Positions 55,966-62,512 of a stretch of DNA of 64,000 nucleotides are shown piece after piece. This DNA is from Tropicimonas isoalkanivorans (GTDB taxonomy: Bacteria > Pseudomonadota > Alphaproteobacteria > Rhodobacterales > Rhodobacteraceae): the NCBI RefSeq assembly GCF_900112335.1, contig NZ_FOLG01000001.1, positions 310,001 to 374,000 of the forward strand, read 5' to 3'. The position numbers were made by a program, and so were the translations under genes. Within the stretch, counting starts at the first letter, position 1; every line of letters begins with the position of its first letter. The notes beneath the pieces are model-generated. The model was not told where the DNA came from. It made no database searches and saw only the letters and a program-made list of their open reading frames with translations.

Positions 55966-56643
55966 ATGATCCACACGCCCACCGCCGACCGTCGCCTGTT
56001 CCGCCTGGCGGGCTTGCTGTACCTCATCATCATTGCCTGCGGACTGTGGAGCGAGTTGGCCGTGCGCCAGCCGATGCTGTCCGCCACGGACGATGCGCTG
56101 GCCGACCGGCTCTTCGAGGGTGACGCCATCTTCCGGCTCAGCCTGACGGCAGACCTCCTGATGGCGCTATGCGACGTGGCGCTCGCCGTTCTGCTCTTCG
56201 CCATTCTCTCGCCTCGCGGCCCGCTGATCGCCGCCCTGGCCACGGCCTTTCGCCTCGTTCAATCCGCCGTCATCGGGGCAAACCTTCTGTTGCCGTACGC
56301 CGCGCTTCACCTGATGCAAACCGACCCCGCCGGACCCGTGTCGGTCGCCAGAACTCTGATGGAGCTGCACGGCACAGGTTACGACATCGGTCTGGCATTC
56401 TTCGGACTGAGCTGCCTGTGTACGGGCTGGCTCGTCGCAAGACACCCGATGTTCGCACGCTGGCTTGGCATTCTGATCGCCGCCGCGGGAGCGGTCTACC
56501 TCGCAGGCACGGCACTGCGCCTCCTGGCACCGTCTCTCAGCCTGGCGTTCAGCCCAGCCTATCTGGTCTCTATCGTCGCAGAGACATCCTTCTGCCTCTG
56601 GCTCCTGGTCGGTGGCCGAAAGGCGCGTTCCACGTCCTCCTGA
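55966..56643 (+). CDS. DUF4386-type membrane protein
   Basis: A 225-residue protein with six likely membrane segments. The pattern RLAGLLYLIIIACGLWSEL near the N-terminus, FEGDAIFRLSLTADLLMALC and LHGTGYDIGLAFFGLSCLCT matches DUF4386 proteins, which have no known function. The start is uncertain: ATG 55966 (GGAG 11 bases ahead) begins a family-like N-terminus; an in-frame ATG at 55921 follows AGAGG. It is a single-gene unit between the nuo promoter and the fragment at 56884. Confidence 0.78.
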   Translation: MIHTPTADRRLFRLAGLLYLIIIACGLWSELAVRQPMLSATDDALADRLFEGDAIFRLSLTADLLMALCDVALAVLLFAILSPRGPLIAALATAFRLVQSAVIGANLLLPYAALHLMQTDPAGPVSVARTLMELHGTGYDIGLAFFGLSCLCTGWLVARHPMFARWLGILIAAAGAVYLAGTALRLLAPSLSLAFSPAYLVSIVAETSFCLWLLVGGRKARSTSS

Positions 56644-56883
56644 TCCGGGTGCCGCCTGCGGTGACGCTGCATCTGATCCATGCAGCCCAGATTACGCCTC
56701 ATTCGCGCTTTTCCCGGGACACCAAAGAGACATCTTTTCATGCGGCGCCCGAATCTGTATGGTTGCACGAGGATTGGAATTGCATTTGAAACAATGGGTT
56801 AACGTTTTTGCAACGGCCATTGGTACAAACATAGAACGCGCTTCACAGCCGCGGGAGTTAAAGAGTTGCCTATTCGAGGAATC

Positions 56884-57138
56884 ATGCCGAGTATTTATTT
56901 GTTCGTTCTTCTTGCCCGCTCCTGTCGAGCGCTTGTTCTACGCATCCTGACAGGGTTGATTGTCGAGCTTCCGCCGGAGGTTCTTCGTGCGCGCGTCTGC
57001 AATCTGCCCGTGACCGCGCAGATCCCCTTGATCGGCAACGTGCTGGTCCTTCTGGGAATGTCGACGCTCGTCTTTGCCCATGCCGGATGGGGTGGGCCGG
57101 TGGCCTTCTGGCTTACTCTCGCCCTCGTCGTCCGCTAG
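56884..57138 (+). pseudogene. Probable fragment of a membrane-anchored sensor (diguanylate-cyclase-type N-terminus)
   Basis: An 84-residue frame, with GAGGA just ahead of the ATG at 56884. Its middle reads like the N-terminal part of alphaproteobacterial membrane GGDEF proteins, where a charged segment precedes the first helices (LPPEVLRARVCNLPVTAQIP, then IGNVLVLLGMSTLVFAHAG). No cytosolic catalytic domain follows; the frame stops 4 bases into the 3' end of the convergent rlmE. So it looks like a remnant cut off by the join to rlmE. It could instead be an independent small membrane protein. Confidence 0.5.
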
Positions 57139-57860
57139 GGCGCTTCGCTGTCCGCGTCGGCGGCCCTGAATCCAGTGGCCACGACGAACTTCTCCGACGA
57201 ATCGGATCGGCTCGCCGGGGGTTTGACATTGGCGACCTTTTCGAAACGGTTCTTGAGCAGCTTTTGCAGCTCGCCCTCGGCACCACCCGCCAGAACCTTG
57301 GCCACGAAGGTGCCGCCTGGCGCCAGCACGTCGAACGCAAAATAGGCCGCCGCCTCGCAGAGCGCGATGATCCGCAGGTGGTCCGTCTGCTTGTGGCCGG
57401 ACGACGCCGCCGCCATGTCCGACATCACGACGTCAGCCTGACCGCCAAGCCAGCCCTTCACCACGGTGTCCGCGTCATCCTCCATGAAATCGAGCACATG
57501 CGTCTCCGCCCCCGGAACAGGCTCAATGGGCTTCAGGTCGATTCCCAATACGGTGCCCACGGCCTTGCCCGAGGCCTCACCGAGCGCATTGACCCGCTTC
57601 GCCGCAACCTGGCACCACCCGCCCGGGGCGCAGCCCAGATCGACCACGCGCGCGCCCGGCGTCAGGAAGCGAAACTTGTCATCCAGTTCGAGGATCTTGT
57701 AGGCTGCACGCCCGCGATAGCCCTCCCGCTTCGCCTGCGCGACATACGGATCGTTCAGCTGCCGTTGCAGCCACCGGGTAGAACTGAGCTTCCGCCCGCG
57801 CGCCGTTTTCACCTTGACCTTCAGATCGCGCTGTCCGCGCCCGCTGGTATTCTTTGCCAT
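57135..57860 (-). CDS. rlmE: 23S rRNA 2'-O-ribose U2552 methyltransferase RlmE (RrmJ/FtsJ)
   Basis: SAM-dependent methyltransferase acting late in 50S assembly, 241 residues. Motifs: [19 protein letters not shown] with the first catalytic Lys, [19 protein letters not shown] for [21 protein letters not shown] and [12 protein letters not shown] with the last catalytic Lys. An N-terminal basic extension ([20 protein letters not shown]) is usual in alphaproteobacteria. Its last bases overlap the end of the opposing fragment. Confidence 0.96.
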   Translation of the reverse strand: MAKNTSGRGQRDLKVKVKTARGRKLSSTRWLQRQLNDPYVAQAKREGYRGRAAYKILELDDKFRFLTPGARVVDLGCAPGGWCQVAAKRVNALGEASGKAVGTVLGIDLKPIEPVPGAETHVLDFMEDDADTVVKGWLGGQADVVMSDMAAASSGHKQTDHLRIIALCEAAAYFAFDVLAPGGTFVAKVLAGGAEGELQKLLKNRFEKVANVKPPASRSDSSEKFVVATGFRAADADSEAP

Positions 57861-57938
57861 CTTGCCCCCACGCGTGCCGGGTCCTGTCTAATCTACGGCC
57901 GGAATAGGAGCAGACGGACGGCAAGTGAACCCCATCGG

Positions 57939-57975
57939 CTTCTTGTGTCCGAAAATATCCTCGCCGAAGGCGGCT
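57939..57975 (-). repeat. Gene-end repeat, copy E
   Basis: On the minus strand, starting at the base after the ppx/gppA stop: a small hairpin CGCCTTCGGCG, then AGGATATTTTCGGACACAAG and AAG. It is closest to the copy at 14368 (both end GACACAAGAAG). Confidence 0.7.
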
Positions 57976-59088
57976 TCAGAAAGGCCCGTCCTCCAACACG
58001 CCGTCCGAAGACATCTGCGCATAAAGAAGCCCTTCGCGCAGTCCGCGGTCGGCGACTGACAGGCGATCGGTCGGCCAGACGCGCATGAGCGCCTGAAGGA
58101 TCGCGGCCCCGGACATGATGAGCGAGTGGCGGTCCTTGCCGATGCGCGGGTCGGCGCGGCGGCCGGCTTCGCCCAGGTCCAGATACCCGCGGATTACCGC
58201 GTCGATCTGGTCGGAGGTCATGCGCAACCCGTCGACCTTGGTTCGATCGTATCGGCGCAGGCCCAGATGGCTCGCGGCAACCGTTGTGACCGTCCCGGAG
58301 GTGCCGATAATCTGGAACCCCTCCCGCGCCTGTTCGTGGGCGTAGGGCGAGAACTCTGCCAGTTGCTCCTCGAAATACCAGCTCATCAGGGCAAATCGGC
58401 CCGCGTCGTCCTCCACGTCCCGGAACAGATCCTTGAGCGTCGCCACCCCAAGCGGCACGGAGATCCAATCCACCACCTTCGCGGTGGGGAACGGATGGTC
58501 ACCGGTGTCGAAACCCTTATGGAGCCGCATGATCGCGCGCGGCCGGTCGGGACCGGGCACGCGACTCAGGTCGATCCACACCAGTTCCGTAGACCCCCCG
58601 CCGATATCGACCACGAGCAACTGTTCGGTCCTGACCGAAACGAGTGGCGCACAGGACACGACCGCCAGCCGTGCCTCCTCCTCCGGTCGGATGATTTCGA
58701 GTTTCAGACCGGTCTCGCGCCGGACAAGACGGATGAAATCTCGTGCGTTCTTGGCACGGCGACAGGCTTCTGTCGCCACCAGCCGCATCCGCTGTACCTT
58801 GTGCTTCTGGAACTTCGCCTTGCAGATCCGGAGCGCCTGCACCGTGCGGGACATGGAGGCCCGCGACAGGCGCCCGCTCGCCTCCAACCCCGTGCCCAGC
58901 TGGACCGACTTGGAAAAGCTGTCCACGACATGAAACTGGCTACCCTTTGGCTGGGCGACCAGCATCCTGCACGAATTCGTTCCCAGATCCAGCGCGGCAT
59001 ACGGCGCCACAGGATCGGGCGGTTCTGGCGCGGGGGTTACGACCGGTTTCGGGAACGCGCCCGCACCAACGGGACGCCTGGGCGTCAT
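57976..59088 (-). CDS. Ppx/GppA family exopolyphosphatase / pppGpp phosphatase
   Basis: ASKHA-fold phosphatase of 370 residues that removes phosphate from polyphosphate or pppGpp. Motifs: YAALDLGTNSCRMLVAQPKG, TEACRRAKNARDFIRLVRRE, VDIGGGSTELVWID and IIGTSGTVTTVAASHLGL. Length fits the short, single-module alphaproteobacterial form. It is followed by rlmE with a 115-base gap that contains a gene-end repeat. Ppx and GppA activities cannot be separated from sequence. The pair ppx/gppA-rlmE is conserved in Rhodobacterales. Confidence 0.93.
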   Translation of the reverse strand: MTPRRPVGAGAFPKPVVTPAPEPPDPVAPYAALDLGTNSCRMLVAQPKGSQFHVVDSFSKSVQLGTGLEASGRLSRASMSRTVQALRICKAKFQKHKVQRMRLVATEACRRAKNARDFIRLVRRETGLKLEIIRPEEEARLAVVSCAPLVSVRTEQLLVVDIGGGSTELVWIDLSRVPGPDRPRAIMRLHKGFDTGDHPFPTAKVVDWISVPLGVATLKDLFRDVEDDAGRFALMSWYFEEQLAEFSPYAHEQAREGFQIIGTSGTVTTVAASHLGLRRYDRTKVDGLRMTSDQIDAVIRGYLDLGEAGRRADPRIGKDRHSLIMSGAAILQALMRVWPTDRLSVADRGLREGLLYAQMSSDGVLEDGPF

Positions 59089-59354
59089 ATCACGCCCTCC
59101 ATTTCAAGTTGTATCCAAGGTAGCCATCCGGGCCTTCGCGTGCAAGTCCGAGCCGTGCGGCGCAATGGCGTCGGTTTCGACCGCATCCGCCCGGAAGGGC
59201 GCTCCGAAGCGGTCAGGAAGTGCCCGTACGGCGGCAGGGAACCGCCAGACGGCGCGGCAGGTCGGTGTTGTTCACTGCGATGTCGGTATTCGCAGCCGCG
59301 CGGGCGGGGATGCATCGTAAACCGAAATGAGCAGCGCGAAAGGAAGTTGGTTTC

Positions 59355-59651
59355 ATGCCCGATGTCACCATCGTCTACTGGCGAGACATCCCGGCCCAGG
59401 TCATCGTGGGCAAGGGCCGGCGCGGCGCCAAGGCCCCCCTGCCCGAGCGATTCGAGCAGGCGATAGACCGGTGCGCCATGGCCGTTGGGGCGAAGGACAG
59501 CGACGCCTATCTCGCCGACTGGCGCAAGGACACCGCACTTTCCGCCGAAGGAACGCCGGAGGACGTGGCCGCGGCGCAGGCCGCCCGGCTGGACCTGGAA
59601 TACGACAATGCCCGCCTGAAACAGCTCGTCACCAACGCCGGATGGGAGTGA
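59355..59651 (+). CDS. Virulence-factor-family small protein of the C1 cluster
   Basis: A 98-residue soluble protein; AGGAAG lies 8 bases ahead of the ATG. Recognisable segments: VTIVYWRDIPAQVIVGKGRR and FEQAIDRCAMAVGAKDSDAY, then LADWRKD, matching as I recall the Virulence_fact family (PF13769). The name is historical. In Rhodobacterales this protein recurs next to methylenetetrahydrofolate reductase in corrinoid-dependent C1 clusters, so a part in one-carbon metabolism is more likely than virulence. It is separated from the reductase by 26 bases. Confidence 0.78.
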   Translation: MPDVTIVYWRDIPAQVIVGKGRRGAKAPLPERFEQAIDRCAMAVGAKDSDAYLADWRKDTALSAEGTPEDVAAAQAARLDLEYDNARLKQLVTNAGWE

Positions 59652-59677
59652 TCCCGGCACAGATCCTGGAGGCCGCG

Positions 59678-60604
59678 ATGGCTCTGCTACCCTTCCGCAA
59701 ACGCACCCACCGCCCCGATAGCACGGCGGCCCTTCAGGCCTTTCTGCAGGGCTATTCCATCGAGGTGATGCCGCGCACTGCCGCCAAGGTGGCGGATTTC
59801 CCCGCGCTTTTACCGCCGGGCACCCGGGTCTACATCGCCCATATCGACGGCACGCCGATCGACGACATGGTGGCGACGGCCAGACGACTCTCTGCGGACG
59901 GTTTTACCGTGATGCCGCACGTCCCGGCGCGATTGATCCCAGATGAGGCGACGCTCGGCGACTGGATCGCACGCTACCAGGGCGAGGCCGGCGTGACCGA
60001 GGCGCTCCTGCTCGGCGGCGGCCTCAACGCCCCACGCGGCGACTTCCATTGCTCCATGCAGCTTCTCGAAACCGGGATGTTCGACAAGGCCGGCTTCACA
60101 CGCCTGCACGTCGCGGGCCACCCGGAAGGCAACCGCGACATCGACCCCGATGGCAATGCGCGCAACGTGATGGAGGCGCTGCGCTGGAAACAGGCCTTTT
60201 CCGAGCGGACGGACGCGCGGATGGCCATCGTGACCCAGTTCGCCTTCGAAGCCGCGCCAATCATCGCCTGGGCGGACGGCCTGCGCGCGGCCGGCATCGA
60301 CCTGCCGGTGCATATCGGCATCGCCGGCCCTGCCAAGCTACAGACGATGATCAAGTTCGCCGTCGCCTGCGGAGTCGGCCCGAGCCTGCGGGTGCTGCAG
60401 CGCAGGGCGCGGGACGTGAGCAAGCTGGTCAAGCCCTTCGAGCCCGGGCAAATCCTGACCGAGCTTGCCCTCCACAAGGCCGCAAACCCGGATTTCGCTA
60501 TAGAGCAGGTGCACTTCTTTCCGTTGGGGGGTATCAAGGCGGCGGCCGACTGGACGGCCGAACATGGCGGCGCGGAAGCCCGGGCTGCCGCAGCAACCGC
60601 CTGA
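59678..60604 (+). CDS. Methylenetetrahydrofolate reductase (MetF-like)
   Basis: TIM-barrel flavoprotein of 308 residues expected to interconvert 5,10-methylene- and 5-methyl-tetrahydrofolate. The start has GGAGG 5 bases ahead. Family signatures: YSIEVMPRTAAKVADFPALL (position of the MetF catalytic Glu in IEVMP), VTEALLLGGGLNAPRGD, HVAGHPEGNRDI and VTQFAFEAAPIIAWADGL (QFAFE). The sequence is distant from E. coli MetF, as is common for C1-cluster versions running in the oxidative direction. It lies between the virulence-factor-like gene and a HAD gene. Confidence 0.85.
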   Translation: MALLPFRKRTHRPDSTAALQAFLQGYSIEVMPRTAAKVADFPALLPPGTRVYIAHIDGTPIDDMVATARRLSADGFTVMPHVPARLIPDEATLGDWIARYQGEAGVTEALLLGGGLNAPRGDFHCSMQLLETGMFDKAGFTRLHVAGHPEGNRDIDPDGNARNVMEALRWKQAFSERTDARMAIVTQFAFEAAPIIAWADGLRAAGIDLPVHIGIAGPAKLQTMIKFAVACGVGPSLRVLQRRARDVSKLVKPFEPGQILTELALHKAANPDFAIEQVHFFPLGGIKAAADWTAEHGGAEARAAAATA

Positions 60605-60612
60605 GAGTCCAT

Positions 60613-61263
60613 ATGACAACTGCCCTGCTTTTCGATCTGGACGGGACCCTGATCGATTCCGACCCCCTCCACGCCGCCGTCTTCATCGAGATGTTCGCCG
60701 AACGCGGCCAGGAGATCGACTTCGAATTCTACCGCGAGAATATTCATGGCCGCCTGAACGCCCACATCTTTGCCGAACTCTTCCCCGGCGAGGATGCCGA
60801 GGCCATGGCGGACTATAAGGAGGCCGAGTACCGCAGGCGCCTGAAGGCCGGTCAGGAACCGATACCCGGGACGTTCGAATTGCTCGACCTCGCGGACCGC
60901 ATGGGCTGGGGCAAGGCCGTCGTCACCAACGCGCCGCGCGAAAATGGCGAGGCTGTGTTGGAGGCACTCGGCCTGACAAACCGGATCGACACCCTCGTGA
61001 TTGGCGACGAATGCGCCCGCGGCAAACCAGACCCCGCGCCCTATGCCGAAGGTCTGCGGCGGCTCGGCGCCGATCCCGCGGCCTCCTTGGCGTTCGAGGA
61101 CAGCCCTCCGGGCATCCGCTCCGCCACAGGTGCAGGGCTCAAGACCATCGGCATCCGCTCCCTTCTGGACGACGCCACCCTGCGAGACGCCGGCGCCTCG
61201 CTGACGATCAAGAACTATGCCGACCCGCACCTCGCGCCCCATATCGAGAAACTCAAAGGATAG
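60613..61263 (+). CDS. HAD-family phosphatase within the C1 cluster
   Basis: A 216-residue haloacid-dehalogenase hydrolase. The ATG at 60613 begins MTTALLFDLDGTLIDSDPLH with the catalytic aspartates. Motif II lies in AVVTNAPRENGEAV and motif III/IV in ARGKPDPAPYAEGLRRLG and AFEDSPPGIRSA. A helical cap is at residues about 17-80. It resembles beta-phosphoglucomutase-type and sugar phosphatases. Spacing of 8 bases to metF and 4 to the methyltransferase shows it belongs to the operon. The substrate is unknown; damaged folate or corrinoid-precursor phosphate is a possibility only. Confidence 0.85.
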   Translation: MTTALLFDLDGTLIDSDPLHAAVFIEMFAERGQEIDFEFYRENIHGRLNAHIFAELFPGEDAEAMADYKEAEYRRRLKAGQEPIPGTFELLDLADRMGWGKAVVTNAPRENGEAVLEALGLTNRIDTLVIGDECARGKPDPAPYAEGLRRLGADPAASLAFEDSPPGIRSATGAGLKTIGIRSLLDDATLRDAGASLTIKNYADPHLAPHIEKLKG

Positions 61264-61267
61264 CCGC

Positions 61268-62218
61268 ATGACCCGTACCGTCGTCGAGAGCAGGACCAAG
61301 ACCGTCACGATCGGGTTCGACGAACCGTTCTGCGTGATCGGCGAACGGATCAATCCCACCGGCCGCAAGAAACTCGCGGCCGAGTTGGAGGCGGGCGATT
61401 TCTCGACGGTGGAAAAGGATGCATTGGAGCAGGTGGCCTGCGGGGCGATGGTGCTCGATGTGAACGCGGGCGTGGTCTACAACTCCAATCCCGATCCCAA
61501 CGAGACCGAACCGCCCCTGATGCGAAAGGTGCTCGAGACCGTGATGGCGCTGACGGATACGCCGTTGTGCATCGACAGTTCGGTTCCGGGCGCGCTGGAA
61601 GCGGGTCTGGAAACGGTCGAAGGCCGGCCGCTGCTGAATTCGGTGACCGGCGAGGAGGAACGGCTGGAGCGCGTTCTGCCGCTGGTCAAGAAATACGACG
61701 TGCCCGTTGTCGCCATTTCCAACGACGACACCGGCATTTCTGAGGACCCGGACGTGCGGTTCGCCGTGGCCAAGAAGATCGTAGAACGGGCCGCGGATTT
61801 CGGCATTCCCGCGCATGACATCGTGGTGGACCCGCTGGTGATGCCGGTGGGCGCGATGGGTACGGCAGGCCGCCAGGTCTTCGCGTTGGTCCGGCGGCTT
61901 CGGGACGAACTCGGCGTGAACACCACCTGCGGCGCCTCCAACATCTCCTTCGGTCTGCCGAACCGCCACGGCATCAACGCCGCGTTCCTGCCAATGGCCA
62001 TTGGCGCCGGCATGACCTCGGCCATCATGAACCCGGTGCGCCCGGGCGAGATGGAGGCCATCCGCGCCGCCAACTTCCTGATGAACCACGACGCCAACGG
62101 CGCCAACTGGATCGGCTTCTCGCGCGTGTTGGAGGCCGTGAAGGGCGGCGCGACCTTTGCTGAGGCCAGCAAGGCGGCCGCGGCGAGCCGGAGCGGGCGA
62201 CGCCGGCGCCGGGCGTAA
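61268..62218 (+). CDS. Methyltetrahydrofolate:corrinoid methyltransferase
   Basis: Pterin-binding TIM-barrel enzyme of 316 residues (AcsE/MetH-domain type). Motifs: VIGERINPTGRKKLAAELEA for the pterin pocket, GAMVLDVNAG, CIDSSVPGALEAGLETVEGR, LLNSVTGEEERLERVLPLVK and TTCGASNISFGLPNRHGIN. It moves a methyl group between methyl-tetrahydrofolate and a Co(I) corrinoid protein. The C-terminal 15 residues are unusually basic (SRSGRRRRRA). It follows the HAD gene by 4 bases. The corrinoid partner is not in the window. Confidence 0.92.
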   Translation: MTRTVVESRTKTVTIGFDEPFCVIGERINPTGRKKLAAELEAGDFSTVEKDALEQVACGAMVLDVNAGVVYNSNPDPNETEPPLMRKVLETVMALTDTPLCIDSSVPGALEAGLETVEGRPLLNSVTGEEERLERVLPLVKKYDVPVVAISNDDTGISEDPDVRFAVAKKIVERAADFGIPAHDIVVDPLVMPVGAMGTAGRQVFALVRRLRDELGVNTTCGASNISFGLPNRHGINAAFLPMAIGAGMTSAIMNPVRPGEMEAIRAANFLMNHDANGANWIGFSRVLEAVKGGATFAEASKAAAASRSGRRRRRA

Positions 62219-62253
62219 GCCGATGTCAGATCTACCTGCGCAACGCTCGGCCC

Positions 62254-62487
62254 ATGGAAAATGGACGCAGGCGACGCGGAGCGCCGGAGGCGTGGATTGC
62301 GGAGATCGTTGCCGCCAAGGCTGTCTCGCGCGGCGGCGTGATCCGGCGGGCGTCGGCCGGGGTGGGTCGCAAGGTTGGGCGCGATCGCTTCATCACGGAC
62401 TTCCGGACGCGCTGGTTTCACCTGTTCGAATGCGGGAGAGAGCGTGTAGTGATCTGCGGTCCCGGAGCTCTTCGCATCTTCTGTTGA
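62254..62487 (+). CDS. Small conserved C1-cluster protein with displaced start
   Basis: Reading from the ATG at 62254 gives 77 residues (MENGRRRRGAPEAWIAEIVA ... FHLFECG ... VICGPGALRIFC) and a stop 26 bases before the next gene. The same frame is open upstream and reads QIYLRNARP just before this ATG, but there is no in-frame start codon there. A well-placed ATG at 62223 is out of frame by one base. I recall related short proteins in Rhodobacterales starting M-x-IYLRN, some mislabelled phosphoribosylanthranilate isomerase. The gene may therefore carry a one-base insertion, or start at 62254. Function unknown. Confidence 0.5.
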   Translation: MENGRRRRGAPEAWIAEIVAAKAVSRGGVIRRASAGVGRKVGRDRFITDFRTRWFHLFECGRERVVICGPGALRIFC

Positions 62488-62512
62488 AACGAACTTTTGC
62501 GGCGGCGGCAGG

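Noticed and set aside
55746-56243. A minus-strand frame overlapping the DUF4386 gene.
   Set aside because: Composition is Arg/Ser-rich without motifs, and it is antisense to a frame with clear membrane segments.
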